From positions 155,941 through 219,940 of the forward strand of contig CAVYOA010000001.1 in NCBI GenBank assembly GCA_963769945.1: a stretch of 64,000 nucleotides of DNA. Reading direction: 5' to 3'. The notes beneath the pieces are model-generated. The model was given only the letters and a program-made list of their open reading frames with translations. It made no database searches and was not told where the DNA came from. Shown piece after piece: positions 43,580 to 55,348 of this stretch (its first letter is position 1; each line of letters opens with the position of its first letter). The DNA is from WHSW01 sp963769945 (GTDB taxonomy: Bacteria > Actinomycetota > Thermoleophilia > Solirubrobacterales > 70-9). Position numbers and translations under genes: made by a program.

Positions 43580-44953
43580 CTACTTCAAGACGCGGATCAG
43601 CTTCTTGTTGACGAACTCATCCATGCCGTACTTGCCGAGCTCGCGGCCGAAGCCCGAGCGCTTGACGCCGCCAAAAGGCAGCTCGGCACCGTCTGCGCCG
43701 ACGCCGTTGACGTAGACCATTCCCGTATCGAGCCCGTCCGCGACCCGCAGCGCCTGCTCGGGATCGTCGGAGAAGACGTATGAACCGAGGCCGAACGGGG
43801 TGTCGTTGGCCAGTTCGACCGCCTCCTCCTCGGAGCCGACCCTGTAGACGCTCGCGACCGGCCCGAAGAACTCCTCGTGATAGGCGTCGTTGTCCGGAGT
43901 GACTCCAACCAGCACGGTGCTCGGGAAGTAGTTGTCCTTACGGTCCCCCCCACCGGCGGCTATCTCGGCTCCTTGGGCAACCGCCCGATCGAGCTGATCC
44001 TGGAGGGTCTGCGCAGCGGCCTCTGATGAGAGGGGTCCCATCTCAGCATCGTCGGACATCGGATCCCCGGCCTCGGTCGCAGTCATCTTCGCCGTGAACT
44101 TCTCGAGGAAATCGTCGTAGAGCTCATCGGCCACGATGAATCGCTTCGCGGCATTGCAGGACTGGCCGGTGTTGTCGAGGCGGCCGGCGACCGCGGCATC
44201 GACCGCTTCCTCCAGGTCTTCAGCCCCAAGGAGGATGAACGGATCGGAGCCGCCGAGCTCGAGCACGACCTTCTTCAGGTTGCGCCCGGCGATCTCCGCG
44301 ACCGCGGCGCCGGCTCGCTCGGAGCCGGTCAGCGAGACCCCGCGCACTCGCGGATCGGCGATTGCTTCCGCGATCTGGTCGTTCGAGGCGAGGATGGTCT
44401 CGTAGGCGCCGTCGGGGAAGCCGGCCTCAGCGAACATCGCCTGGATTGCCTCGGCCGACTCCGGGCACTGGTGGGCCGGCTTGAGCAGGATTGTGTTGCC
44501 GACGACGAGGTTCGGCCCGGCGAAGCGTGCCACCTGGTAGTAGGGGAAGTTCCAGGGCATGATTCCCAGGAGCGGGCCGACCGATGTCCGACGGATCAGC
44601 GCCGTGCCCTCGCCGGCCAGCAGCTTGATCGGCTCGTCCTTGAGGAACTCCTCCGCGTTGTCGGCGTAGTAGCCATAGATGTCGGTGCAGAAGTCGACCT
44701 CGCCGAGGGCCTGCTCCATCGGCTTGCCCATCTCGCGCACGGCGATCTCGGCCAGCGTTTCGCGCCGCTCGGAGTGAAGCTCGGCCACCTTCTTGACCAT
44801 TGACGCGCGCTCGGCGACCGAGGTCTTCAGCGACCAGTTGCGGTGGGCCTCCTCCGCGGCCGCGATCGCTGCCGAGAGATCCTCGTCGGAGATCTGCGGA
44901 TACTCCTTGACCGTCTCGCCGTTTGCCGGATTGATGACTGCGTACTTGCCCAT
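43580..44953 (-). CDS. NAD(P)-dependent aldehyde dehydrogenase (succinate-semialdehyde dehydrogenase-like)
   Basis: A 457-aa ALDH: M-P-W-N-F-P-Y-Y-Q-V (nucleotide-site loop), L-E-L-G-G-S-D-P (general base), N-T-G-Q-S-C-N-A-A-K-R (catalytic Cys) and F-G-G-V-K-R-S-G-F-G-R-E. The G-Q-S-C-N-A-A-K-R-F pattern is typical of the succinate-semialdehyde dehydrogenase GabD/Sad branch. ATG at 44953 is preferred to 44971 because GGAG is well placed before it. No related genes adjoin it. Confidence 0.9.
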   Translation of the reverse strand: MGKYAVINPANGETVKEYPQISDEDLSAAIAAAEEAHRNWSLKTSVAERASMVKKVAELHSERRETLAEIAVREMGKPMEQALGEVDFCTDIYGYYADNAEEFLKDEPIKLLAGEGTALIRRTSVGPLLGIMPWNFPYYQVARFAGPNLVVGNTILLKPAHQCPESAEAIQAMFAEAGFPDGAYETILASNDQIAEAIADPRVRGVSLTGSERAGAAVAEIAGRNLKKVVLELGGSDPFILLGAEDLEEAVDAAVAGRLDNTGQSCNAAKRFIVADELYDDFLEKFTAKMTATEAGDPMSDDAEMGPLSSEAAAQTLQDQLDRAVAQGAEIAAGGGDRKDNYFPSTVLVGVTPDNDAYHEEFFGPVASVYRVGSEEEAVELANDTPFGLGSYVFSDDPEQALRVADGLDTGMVYVNGVGADGAELPFGGVKRSGFGRELGKYGMDEFVNKKLIRVLK

Positions 44954-45117
44954 CTTGCTCCAACTCCTCACACGCTCGCATGGCGTTCTCGCTGATTACC
45001 TAAGCCTCTACTCAGGCTACCTCCGTCGGTGCGAGCTCCGTCGCGTCATGGCCGTGACGAAGCGCCGGACGATCAAGGCTTGCTTCGGCACCCGCTCGCC
45101 GATAGGCTCGGCAAACG

Positions 45118-48110
45118 ATGAAATGCGTCATCGTCCGCGTGACGAAACTCGTGGCGCTCACGGCTCTCGCTATCGCTGCTTGTCTCGTTTCATCCGCGCC
45201 AGCGTCGGCCGCGTGTCCCGGCAAGAAGATCAAGGGGACGGCAAAGTCCGAGAAGCTGAAGGGCACCTGCGGGCCCGACAAGCTGATTGGGCGCGGTGGC
45301 AACGACAAGCTGATCGGATTGGGCAAGAACGACAAGCTGATCGGCGGCGCCGGCGATGACCTCCTGCGTGGCGGTAACGGTGCCGACTCGCTCAACGGCT
45401 CGGCTGGGATCGACACGCTGGAGGGCGGGCCGCTTGCCGACAAACTGAACGGCGGTGACGACGCCGACACGATCAGCGGCAACACCGGCGCCGACAACGC
45501 CTTGATGGGAACGGGCGACGACACCTTCCTCTCAGTGCCAGGTGACGCCAGCGACGTGGTCGAGGGAGAGGCGGGTCAGGACACGGTGAAGGTGACCGGG
45601 GCGCCGGCGGCAGACACGCTGACCGCGTCGGCCAATGGCGGACGCCTGTCGCTGAGCGACGGCGCCGGCACCGTCGTCGATGGCGCCGGAGTCGAATCGC
45701 TGGCGCTGAACACACTCGAGGGCGCCGATGTCGTCACGATCAACGCGCTCGGCGCCGCGGGGACCACCGCCATCGGCCTCGATCTTGGCGTCGCCGGCAG
45801 CGGCGACGGTTCCGCGGATCAGGTGATCGTCAACGGCACGGCCGGCGCCGACGCGATCGATGCTGCATCCGGTTCATCAGGAGGCGTGATCTCGGGACTC
45901 GGGACCCAAGTGAACATCACCGGCTCTGAAGCCGCGAGCGATCGCCTCACCATCAACGGGCAGGGTGGCGGCGACACGCTGTCGGCCGGTCAGCTCGCCA
46001 GCTCGATCCGGGCGACGCTCGACGGCGGCGACGGCGACGACTCGATCAGTGGCGGCGACGGCGCCAGACATCCTGCTTGGCGGTCCCGGAGCCGACGCGG
46101 TCGACGGCAACGCGGGCAGCGACGCTGCCTCGCTCGGAGCCGGCAACGACACCTTCGTTTCGGATCCCGGCGACGGTGCCGACACCGTCGAGGGCGAGGG
46201 TGACCTCGACACCCTGCGCTTAAACGGCTCGGGCGCGGCCGACGCGCTTGCGCTCGCCGCGAACGGAGCTCGCCTGAGACTGACGCGGGACGGCAATCTC
46301 GCCGCCGACGCGGGTGGCGTTGAGACGGCGGCGGCGAATCCGCTCGGCGGAGTCGACCAGCTGACGATCAGCGATCTCGCAGGAACCCCGACCACTGTCG
46401 TCGACACCGATCTCGGCATCGCCGGCAGCGGAGACGCGGCCGCCGACACGGTCACCGTCAACGGCACGGGTGCGGGCGATGTGCTCCAGGCTGCGCCGGC
46501 CGGCAGCGGCGTGCAGGTGACCGGGCTCGCGGCTCAGGTCAACGTGGCACGCTCCGAAGCGACCGACGATCGGCTGACGATCAGCGGTCTCGGCGGGGCC
46601 GACACGCTCAGCGGCGGTGCCCTCGCCGCTTTGACCCTGCTCAGCCTCGACGGTGGCGACGACGACGACACGATCAACGGCGGCAACGGCGCCGACACCC
46701 TGATCGGCGGTGCGGGAAACGACGCGGTCGACGGAAACGAAGGCGCCGACACGGGATTTCTCGGCTCAGGCAACGACACCTTCACCTGGGACCCCGGCGA
46801 CGGCAGCGACGTCGTCGAGGGCGACGGCGACCAGGACACGCTGCTCTTCAACGGCTCGGCCGGGGCCGAGATCTTCACCGCGTCGGCCAACGCCGGTCGC
46901 CTCCAGTTCACCCGCAACCTCGGCAAGATCAACATGGACACCGACAACGTCGAGACCCTGAACGTGAACGCGCTCGGCGGTACCGACACGGTCGACGATC
47001 AACGATCTCACCGGAACCGACGTCACGGTCGTCAACGTCGACCTCGGAGTGTCGGGCGCCGGCGACGCGGCCGCGGACACGGTCGTCGTCAACGGCACCG
47101 GCGCGGCCAACGTGATCCAGGCCGCGGCGGTCCGGCGCCGTCGTGCAGGTCACCGGGCTGCCGCGCAGGTCAACGTGACTCAGTCCGAAGCGGCCAACGA
47201 CCGGCTGACGATCAACGGCCTGGGCGGCAACGACACGCTCTCGGGCGGCGCCATCGCGGCTCTGACGCAGCTGACGCTCGACGGCGGCGACGGCGACGAC
47301 ATCGCTCAACGGCGGCAACGGCGCCGACACCCTGATCGGCGGCGCGGCGAACGACACGGTCGACGGCAACGCGGGCGCCGACACCGCCTTCATCGGCGCG
47401 GCGAACGACACGTTCGTCTGGGACCCGGGCGACGGCAGCGACGTCGTCGAGGGCGAGGGCGATCAGGACACCCTGCTCTTCAACGGCTCGGCCGGGGCCG
47501 AGATCTTCACCGCGTCCGCCAACGGCGGCCGGCTCCAGTTCACGCGCAACGTCGGCGGCATCGTCATGGACACCGACGACGTCGAGATGCTGACCGCTCA
47601 ACGCCCTCGGCGGGACCGACACGGTCACGGTCAACGACCTGGCGGCGACCGACGTCACCGACGTCAACGTCGACCTCGGCGTCGCCGGCGCGGGTGACCT
47701 GGCGGCGGACGCGGTCACCGTCAACGGCACCGCCGCGGCGGACGTCATGAGCATCGCGGGCGAGCGCAGGCTCGGTGTCTCACTGAACGGCGCGAACCTC
47801 GACGTCGCGATCACCAACGCCGAGCCGGCGAACGACACGCTGACGGTCAACACGTCGGGCGGCGACGACATCGTCAGCGCGTCGGCGCTGGCCAACAGCA
47901 GCGTCCGGCTGACGCTCAACGGCGGCGGCGACGACGACATCCTCGTCGGCAGCCAGGGCAACGACACCATCAACGGCGACGACGGCAACGACTCGATCAG
48001 CGGCGGCGACGGCAACGACACGCATCGACGGCGGCGCCGGCACCGACACCATCGACGGCGGCGCCGCGCCAGCCCTACGGGGTCAAGCGAAATGGCGGAT
48101 AGCGGTCTGT
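45118..48110 (+). CDS. Secreted RTX-like repeat protein, multiple frameshifts
   Basis: After a signal peptide (cleavage near A-S-A, residue 32) comes a block of calcium-binding nonapeptides (G-R-G-G-N-D-K-L-I, G-G-A-G-D-D-L-L, G-G-N-G-A-D-S-L), then about four copies of a 210-residue unit, each with a G-G-x-G-N-D-x-V-D-G segment, N-D-T-F followed by D-P-G-D-G-S-D-V-V-E-G, and a beta-rich half. Total about 990 residues. Frame changes occur near 46065, 46995, 47130, 47304, 47596 and 48020, each restored by removing or adding one base, so the true protein is probably intact. It likely folds as Ca2+-dependent beta-rolls on the cell surface or outside. The 3' end is uncertain because it runs into the convergent DUF4389 gene. 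Confidence 0.75.
45470..48060 (+). repeat. About four tandem repeats of roughly 630 bp inside the RTX-like gene
   Basis: Units recur with the same spacing: landmark N-D-T-F-coding segments lie near 45520, 46150, 46780 and 47410. Units two to four are much closer to one another (for example V-V-E-G-x-G-D-Q-D-T-L-L-F-N-G-S in the last two) than to the first, pointing to recent duplication. The final unit degenerates into nonapeptide repeats. Confidence 0.75.
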
Positions 48111-48704
48111 GACCAGCGCGAAGGCGTAGCCGACGACCCGGTTGTGCCAGCGCAGCACCCCCTCGACGTAATCGAAGAGCCCGCGCGGGTAGCGACCGGT
48201 GAACAGGATCGCGAACCAAGCAAAGACGACGGCGAAAAAGGCACCGATCGAGAGGAAGACAAGGACGATGTAGTGCGGAATCGCCAGAAACCATTTCACC
48301 AGCGGCATCCCCCGTCCGAGATCGGCCTTGGCGTCCGGATACACGTAGCTCAGGCGCACGGCCTGTTCCTCGTCGGTCGAGGGATAGCGGTCGTCCATCA
48401 GCAGCAGGTAGATGCAGATCCGGTTCGAGAACCGCTGAAAGTTCAGATTCCAGTCGAACCACCAGCGCGGATACTTCTCCCGAAACAAGATCAGCAGCAG
48501 AGGCGGCAGGAAGAGCAAGCCGATCCCCGCTGTGGTAACGGCGACCGTGGTGTCGCCGACGTCCTCGTAGCTGGTCGAAAAGCCCGTGATCGCCGTGATC
48601 ACGATCGCAATCGGGATCACCGTGAAGATGCGAAAGAAGGTGGTCAGCCGATTGAGCGAGCGTTCCGGGTATTCGACGGCAAAGGACACCGGGTAATCGT
48701 TCAT
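48075..48704 (-). CDS. DUF4389 membrane protein
   Basis: A 209-aa protein starting M-N-D-Y-P-V-S-F, with membrane helices near residues 22-42, 55-75 and 135-165, and conserved aromatic segments (P-R-W-W-F-D-W-N, R-W-H-N-R-V-V-G-Y-A) typical of DUF4389 proteins. AGGAG is properly spaced before the ATG. Function unknown. It is divergent from the mce genes. Confidence 0.85.
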   Translation of the reverse strand: MNDYPVSFAVEYPERSLNRLTTFFRIFTVIPIAIVITAITGFSTSYEDVGDTTVAVTTAGIGLLFLPPLLLILFREKYPRWWFDWNLNFQRFSNRICIYLLLMDDRYPSTDEEQAVRLSYVYPDAKADLGRGMPLVKWFLAIPHYIVLVFLSIGAFFAVVFAWFAILFTGRYPRGLFDYVEGVLRWHNRVVGYAFALVTDRYPPFRLTP

Positions 48705-48834
48705 TTCGCTCTCCTGTGGTTGACACTCACCGGATGGGGCCCACCAGCTCCGAGGAGGGTAGCTGCGCGCACCGCGGCTGCGAACGGTTGTCAGTTGCAA
48801 GTCCGCTCGGCATCGGGTTAGGGTGGCAGGCGGC

Positions 48835-50318
48835 ATGCGGGGAGACGTCGACCGAGAGTCCCCCAGCCGCGCCCGCGTCGCGGCCGTTGTCGCGGTGCTC
48901 GTCGGCCTCGTTGTCGCGGCCGCGTGGTTCTGACGAGCGACGACGAGTACACGGTCACCGCGCAGTTTCAGAACGCGAGCGCGCTCGTCCCCGGCAACCA
49001 GGTCGTGATCGGCGCCCGGCCAGTCGGGACCGTCGAGGAGATTCGGCTCGCTCCCGACGGCCAGGCAAACGTCACGTTCACCGTCGACGAGGAGTTCGCG
49101 CCCGTGCGCCGCGGGACCGTGGCGACCGTGCGCTGGGCCTCGCTGTCGAGCGTCGCCAACCGCCAGATCCAGTTGACGCCGCCGGCCGAAGGCGTGGGAG
49201 AGGAGATCCCCGACGGCGGCGTGCTGACGCAGACCGAGACGATCACCGACGTCGAGGTCGATCAGTTCTTCAACATGCTCGACGACAAGACCGTCAAGGA
49301 CTTCAAGCGGGTGATCAAGGGCTTCGCGACCTCCTACGAGGGAGTCGCGAAGCAGGCCAACCGCGGCTACAAGTACCTCAACCCGATGCTCTACAACGGT
49401 CGGCGGGTCTTCGCCGAGCTCAACGTCGACCAGGCGGCGCTCGAGAGCCTGCTGGTCGACGGCTCGCGCTTCGCCGGCGCGCTCGCCGACCGCGCGAGCG
49501 ACCTGCCGCAGCTGGTCCACAACCTGAACCTGATGATGAACGCGATCGGCGACCGCAAGCTCGAGCTGGCCCGCGCGATCTCCCTGCTGCCGCCGTTCAT
49601 GCGCAACGCAAACACGACGTTCGTGAACCTGCGCGCGGCGCTCGACGACGTGCAGCCGCTGGTCGTCGCCGGCAAGCCGGCCGCCGAAGGAGCTGCGCCC
49701 GTTCCTGGTCGAGCTGCGCGCCACAGCCCGCAACGCCGTCCCCACCGTGCGCGACCTCTCGGCGATCATCCGGCGCCCGGGGGACGCGAACGACCTGATC
49801 GAGCTGCAGCGCGTGCAGCCGCGCCTGCGAGAGGCCGCGATCGGCTCCGGCTCACCCGAGTGCGGCCCCGGCCCCGAGCATCCGCAGGACCTCGAGGTCG
49901 CCGCCGACGACGACTACTCCCAGGGCAGCTTCGGCGAGGCGCTCTGCTCGCTTCGCAACGGCGACGAGAACCTGAGCTTCTTCCGCGCCTACACGCCGGA
50001 GCTGGTCGGCTGGTTCGACGGCTTCGGCCACTCGGGCTACGTGGACGCGATCGGCGCCGTCGGACGGGTCGAGCTGACGGCTCAACACGTTCAGCCCGAC
50101 GCTGTCGCTGTTGCCCGGACCTGACCGATCCCGACTCGCCGGCCGAGCAGTTCTCGGCGCTCAGCACCGGCAACGTGCGGCGCTGCCCGGGATCGAACGA
50201 GCGGCCGCTCGGCGCGGCCGACCCCGACGACGACTCGGTCCCGTTCACCGACGGCGGTGCGCTCACCGACGGCGTTCCGGGCGACTGCGACCCGACGAAG
50301 GTGCAGCCGGGACCATGA
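48835..50318 (+). CDS. MCE-family lipid-transport protein 1 of 6, frameshifted
   Basis: The first gene of a six-gene mce block. A basic N-terminus with a single membrane anchor is followed by an MCE domain (F-Q-N-A-S-A-L-V-P-G-N-Q-V-V-I-G, V-G-T-V-E-E-I) and a long helical region; a Pro/Gly/Asp-rich tail follows. Frame changes near 48922, 49684 and 50080 each correspond to one base. MCE proteins form periplasmic-side tubes or needles that carry lipids or sterols to an ABC-type importer. The stop overlaps the next ATG (ATGA), which fixes the true end. Confidence 0.75.
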
Positions 50319-52058
50319 GGCGGATCGCGCTCCTCCTCGCGTCCGTGGCCGCCGGCGGCGGCATCGCTGCGACCGCGGGCGCCGCCGACGACGTCCACAC
50401 CTACAAGATCGAGATCTACAACGCGTTCGGGCTCGTCCCCGGCTCTGACGTCCGCGTCGCCGGCGTCAACGTCGGCTCGATCACGGACCTGACCGTGAAC
50501 GAGGACAAGCGCGCCGTGGTCACGGTCGAGCTCGAGGGCGACCTGACCCGGCTTGGGCGACGAGACGACCTGCGAGTCCTCGCCGCAGTCGCTGATCGCC
50601 GAGTACTTCCTCGATTGCCAGCCGGCCGGCGAGCCGCTTGCCGAGGGCGAGATGATCCCCGCCAGCCAGGTCCGCCAGACGGTGCAGCCGGACATCGTCG
50701 CGAACACGATGCGCGAGCCGTTCCGGCGCCGGCTGACGCTGCTGATCAACGAGTTCGGCACCGCGCTCGCGGGCAACCCGGAGAACCTGCGCGAGGCGAT
50801 CCGCCTCGGCGCGCCGGCGCTGACCGAGCTCGAGGAGACGACCGAGATCCTCGCCAACCAGGCGGAGATGATCCGGGCCTTCAACGTCCACTCGGAGAAG
50901 GTCTCGGGCGAGCTCGCGGCCGACCGCGAGCGGATCGTCGACTTCGTCGACGAGGCCGAGGACGTCGCCTCGACGGCGCTCGAGCGCCGCGAGGACGTCT
51001 CCCGCGGCTTCGACCTCTTCGACGACTACATCGACGAGCTGCGCCCGACGCTCGCGCAGCTCAACGACACGGCGCGCCAGCAGACCCCGCTGCTGGCCGA
51101 TCTGCGCGACGCCGCGCCCGAGCTGTACCGCCTCTCGATCAGCCTGCCGATCTTCCAGCGGGCGTCGGAGGATTCGCTGCGCACGCTCGGCGACGCCGCG
51201 GTCGTCGGCCGCCGCGCTCTGACGCGCGGGCGCGACGAGCTCGAGCTGCTCGCCGAGGCCGGCAAGGACGCGCCGGTGACGACGGAGATGCTCGCCGACT
51301 TCCTGCGCGACGTCGACGACCCGCGGCGCGCGGTGGAGATCAACGACCTCGCCGAGGCGACGACCGGGCGCACGAGCGAGCAGCCGGGGACCAAGAAGAC
51401 CAAGGGCTACACCGGCTTCGAAGGGCTCCTCAACTACCCGTACTACCAGGCGCTCGCGATCAACCAGTTCGACCGCGGCGGGCACTCGCTGCACATCAAC
51501 CTCTACGAGTTCTAGACGGGGCCGTGCGGGAGCTTCTCGTCCGGGCGCGACCCGGCGACCGGCGAGCCGGGCGTCCCGGCCGAGGGCGGCGGAACGACGA
51601 CTGACTTCGTGGAGATCGCCCGCTGCGCGACGTGGCTCGGGCCCAACCAGCCGGGGATCAACGAGGACCTCGGCCTACCGCCCTACGACCCGTCGGTGTG
51701 CCCGAGCGGAACCGACGCCCGAGCACGCACGCGCGCACCCTCTGCGATCCGGGCGGAGGGTCGGCGAGCGCGCGCGAGGCTCGCCGCGGCGGCGGCGACG
51801 CGGTGGCGACGATCCGGTGCGCGGCGAACCGCCGGCCGACGGACCCGCTGCGCCGGAGTCGGCGCCCCCGGGCGATCCGGGCTCCGGCGGCCCCGCCGCG
51901 CCCGGGCCCCGGCGGCATCGACGACATCGTCGACGACCTGCTCGAGCTGCCGCCCGAGGCGCTCGAGGACCTCGGCATCGAGCGTTCCCGATGCGCGACG
52001 CCGGCGCGGCTCGACGCAGGCGACCGAAGACCTCCTCGACTTCCTCTTCGAATCATGA
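50315..52058 (+). CDS. MCE-family protein 2 of 6, with an in-frame TAG and frameshifts
   Basis: Signal or anchor at residues 3-22, then an MCE domain (I-Y-N-A-F-G-L-V-P-G-S-D-V-R-V-A-G-V) and a long helical region. One G too many near 50553 breaks the first domain. An in-frame TAG at 51513-51515 follows the tyrosine-rich N-L-Y-E-F segment, yet the same frame stays open with sensible residues (G-P-C-G-S-F-S-S-G-R-D-P). More shifts lie at 51.72-52.02 kb. The frame ends with D-L-L-D-F-L-F-E-S and a stop overlapping the next ATG, showing that the gene extends well past the TAG. Confidence 0.7.
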
Positions 52059-53725
52059 AGCCGACGCAGCCCCATCGCCACGATCTCCGCCTCGCCCGTG
52101 ATGGTCGGCGCGGTGACGGTGCTGATCGCGATCGTCGCCGTGTTCCTCGCCTACAACGCGAACAGCGGGCTTCCGTTCGTGCCCGTCTACCGGGTCTCGG
52201 TCGACATCCCGAACGCCGCGCGGATCGTCGACAACAACGAGGTCCGGATCGGCGGCGTGCGGGTCGGCGTCGTCGAGTCGATCGACCCGGTGCCGAGCGA
52301 GGCGGGACAGCGCGAGCGCGGCGACCGAGATGCCGACGGCCGGGTCCGAGCTGCCGCCGATCGCGGCGCGGCTGAACCTGAAGCTCGACAAGACCGCCGA
52401 GCCGCTGCCGCAGGACTCGATCTTCCGCGTCCGCTACCGCTCGGCCTTCGGCCTCAAGTACCTCGAGATCGTGCGCGGCGCCGGGCCGCCGGCGCCCGAG
52501 GGGCACGTCTTCGACGGCACCGACGACGGCGCGTTGTGCGACCTGCCGACCGGACAGGGGCCGCTTCGCCTCCTCGATCCCCGGCGAGAGCCGAAACGGC
52601 TGCTTCCAGGGCCAGACCGAGTTCGACGAGATCAACGACACCTTCGACAACGCCGACCCGCCGCGCGCAGCGCGAGAACCTGGTCGGCTACGGCAGCGCT
52701 CTTGCGGGCCGCGGGGTGTCGCTGAACGAGACGATCGCCGAGCTGCCGCGCCTGTTCGGGGGCCTGAAGCCGGTCGCCCGGGCGCTCTCGGACCCCGAGG
52801 TGAACCTGAGCCGGTTCATCCGCGGGCTCTACCGCTATGCCCGCTACGCGGCCCCGGCCGCGCGCGAGCAGGCACAGTTCTTCGACTTCGCGGCGACCGC
52901 CTTCCGCGCGATCTCGTCGAATCCCGAGCGGCTCAAGGAGGCGATCTCCGAGGCGCCGCTGACGTACGAGACCGGGATCCGCCTGCTCCCGCGACAGCGC
53001 GTCTTCCTGGCGCAACGTCGAGCAGTTCGCGCGCCTGATGCGGCCCGGCGCGGAGGACCTGCGCATCACCCTGCCGGTGCTCAACGATGCGCTCGAGACC
53101 GGCGCTCCGGTGCTGCGCGACTCGCCGCCGGTCAACCGGCGTCTGCGCGACGGCGCTGAGCGAGCTCAACCAGCTGGTCACCCAGCCGAGCACGCGGGTG
53201 ACCCTCGAGCGCCTCGGCGAGACGTTCGGCACGGCGCGGCCGCTGTTGCGCTGGGTGGTCCCGGCGCAGACCGTCTGCAACCTCTTCAACTACTGGTTCA
53301 CGAACTTCCCCGGGCGCGCTGTCCGAGCCGAGCCAGGTCGGCTACTCGCTGCGCCAGGCGATCGTCCGCTTCCCGGGCGCGCCCCAGCCGAGGTCGGCCT
53401 CGGCGGCTACACCGGCATCGGCCCCAACGGCAAGGCCGGCGACCGGCGAGTTCAAGCCGTACGAGGTCCCGATCACCAACTCGCATCCCTACGGGCCGAC
53501 CGGCCAGCACGACGCCGACTGCCAGCCGGGCCAGATCGGCTACCCGCTCGGCCAGCTCCCGGTCCCGGGCCAGCGCGCCGTCCGACCCCGCCAACCGCGT
53601 CTCCGACCTGCCCGGCAGCCGCGGGCCGACTGACGGCGTTCTGGAACGCCGACGGCGAGCGGGTCCTCTTCGACAGCCGCGTCGACTCGCGCCAGCCCGA
53701 GACCTGGAAGGGGGTGGGCAAGTGA
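52055..53725 (+). CDS. MCE-family protein 3 of 6, many frameshifts
   Basis: Anchor helix (M-V-G-A-V-T-V-L-I-A-I-V-A-V-F-L-A) then MCE domain (V-D-I-P-N-A-A-R-I-V-D-N-N-E-V-R-I-G-G-V). The conserved tail R-P-L-L-R-W-V-V-P-A-Q-T-V-C-N and N-Y-W-F-T-N-F is recognisable in another frame. At least nine single-base frame changes occur (about 52300, 52572, 52670, 53011, 53152, 53320, 53450, 53578, 53630). Both gene ends are set by coupling to neighbours. Confidence 0.7.
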
Positions 53726-53730
53726 GGGGC

Positions 53731-55348
53731 ATGGACAAGAGCCGCTGGCTGCCGAGCTGGCTGCTCGGCCTGCTGCTGCTCGTGGTGGTCGCCGTCGGCT
53801 CGGTGCTCGCCTACACCAAGGAGCTGCCGTGGAGCGACCGCTTCGAGGTCCACGCCGTCTTCACCTCGGCGCAGACGATCCGCACCAGCTCGCCGGTGCG
53901 GATCGCCGGCGTCAACGTCGGCGAGGTGACGGACGTCGAGCTCACCGGCGAGCCGGTCGAGGACGAGACCGGGAACCTGCGCCCGCGGTCCGGGTGACGA
54001 TGGAGCTCGACGAGAACGCCCTGCCGCTGAAGGAGGACGCGTTCATCAAGGTCCGCCCGCGCCTGTTCATCGACGGCAACTACTTCGTCGATCTGCACCC
54101 GGGCAGCCCGAGCGCGGCCGAGGTCGCCGACGGCCACACCTTCGGCCTCGACCAGACCGCCCACTCCGTCCAGCTCGACGAGGTGCTGACGACGCTGCAG
54201 AGCGACGTCCGCACCGACCTGCAGACGTTCCTCGACCAGTTCGGAAACGCGCTGATCCGCTACCGCGGCGCCGAGGGCCTGCGCGAGCTGTTCCGCACCT
54301 CGCCCCCCGCCTACAAGTTCACGGCCCAGGTCTCGGAGTCTCAGCTCGGCACCCACCGCGGCGACCTGCGCGGGGTGATCAGCGGCCTCGGCAGGGTCTT
54401 CCGCGGCCTGAGCCGAAACCAGGAGGCGCTCAGCGACCTGATCACGAACCTGCGCCGGGTGACCGGCGCGTTCGCGGTCGAGGACGCGGCGCTCGGACAG
54501 GCGATCGAGCGCCTGCCCGACTTCCTCGCCGAGGGCGAGCCGACCTTCCAGGCGCTGAACTCGGCGCTTCCGCATCGTGCGCGCCTTCGCCCGCGAGGCC
54601 CTGCCCGGCGTGCGCAAGAGCCCCGAGGCGCTGCGGGCCGGGCTGCCGATGCTCGAGCAGCTGCGGGCGCTGATGTCGAGGTCCGAGCTGCGCGGCCTCG
54701 TCGCCCGGCTGCGGCCGACGATCCCGCAGCTCACCCGCCTCGCGCGCGCGAACGTCGACCTGTTCACCGAGCAGCGCGCGTTCTCGTCGTGCTTCAACGA
54801 GGTCGATCATCCCGTGGTCGCACTCGACCGTCGAGCCGCCGGCCGATTATCCGCTCGACGTCGGCGGGCGCATCTTCGAGACGACCGGCGTACTCGCATC
54901 ACCGGCAGCGCCGGCGGAGAGCCGCAGCGGCGACGCCGCCGGCCAGCACCTGCGCGTGCTCGGCGGCAGCGGCTCGAACCTGGTCCGGTTCGGCGAGATC
55001 GCCGGGCGCGACCAGATCTTCGGCCTGACGCCGTTCCCGATCCTCGGCGCGATCCCGCGGCTCACCGACTCGAAGAAGACCGTCTACCGGCCCGGACGTC
55101 CCGTGCGAGCGCCAGGAGCCGCCCAACCTCGAGGCGGGGATCGGCTCGCCGCCGGAGCAGGAGCCCGCGCCGACCTCCGCGGCGCGACCTCGACGACGCG
55201 ACGGGCACCGGGCGCCGATCGCCTGCGGCTGCCTGCTCGAGCAGGTGCGACGGGCTCCGACCGGGAGTCGCAGAGCGCGCAGCGGCTGGTCGACACGCTC
55301 GGGTTCTCCGAGGTCGACCTCGAGCGGGTCGCGGAGGCGAGCGACTGA
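53731..55348 (+). CDS. MCE-family protein 4 of 6, frameshifted
   Basis: Starts M-D-K-S-R-W-L-P-S-W with a strong membrane anchor (residues 8-28), followed by an MCE domain (V-F-T-S-A-Q-T-I-R-T-S-S-P-V-R-I-A-G-V) and a helical barrel-extending region (L-Q-S-D-V-R-T-D-L-Q-T-F-L). Frame changes near 53985, 54568, 54825, 54893 and 55100. It follows the previous stop by 5 nt and ends in a TGATG overlap with the next gene. Confidence 0.72.

Noticed and set aside
45118..48110. CRISPR-like array in the repeat region
   Set aside because: The repeats are long coding units in a secreted protein, without short direct repeats and unique spacers, and there are no cas genes.
51513..51515. TAG as a pyrrolysine codon
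   Set aside because: The protein is an MCE lipid-transport component, not a methylamine methyltransferase, and no pyl genes or tRNA-Pyl are seen.
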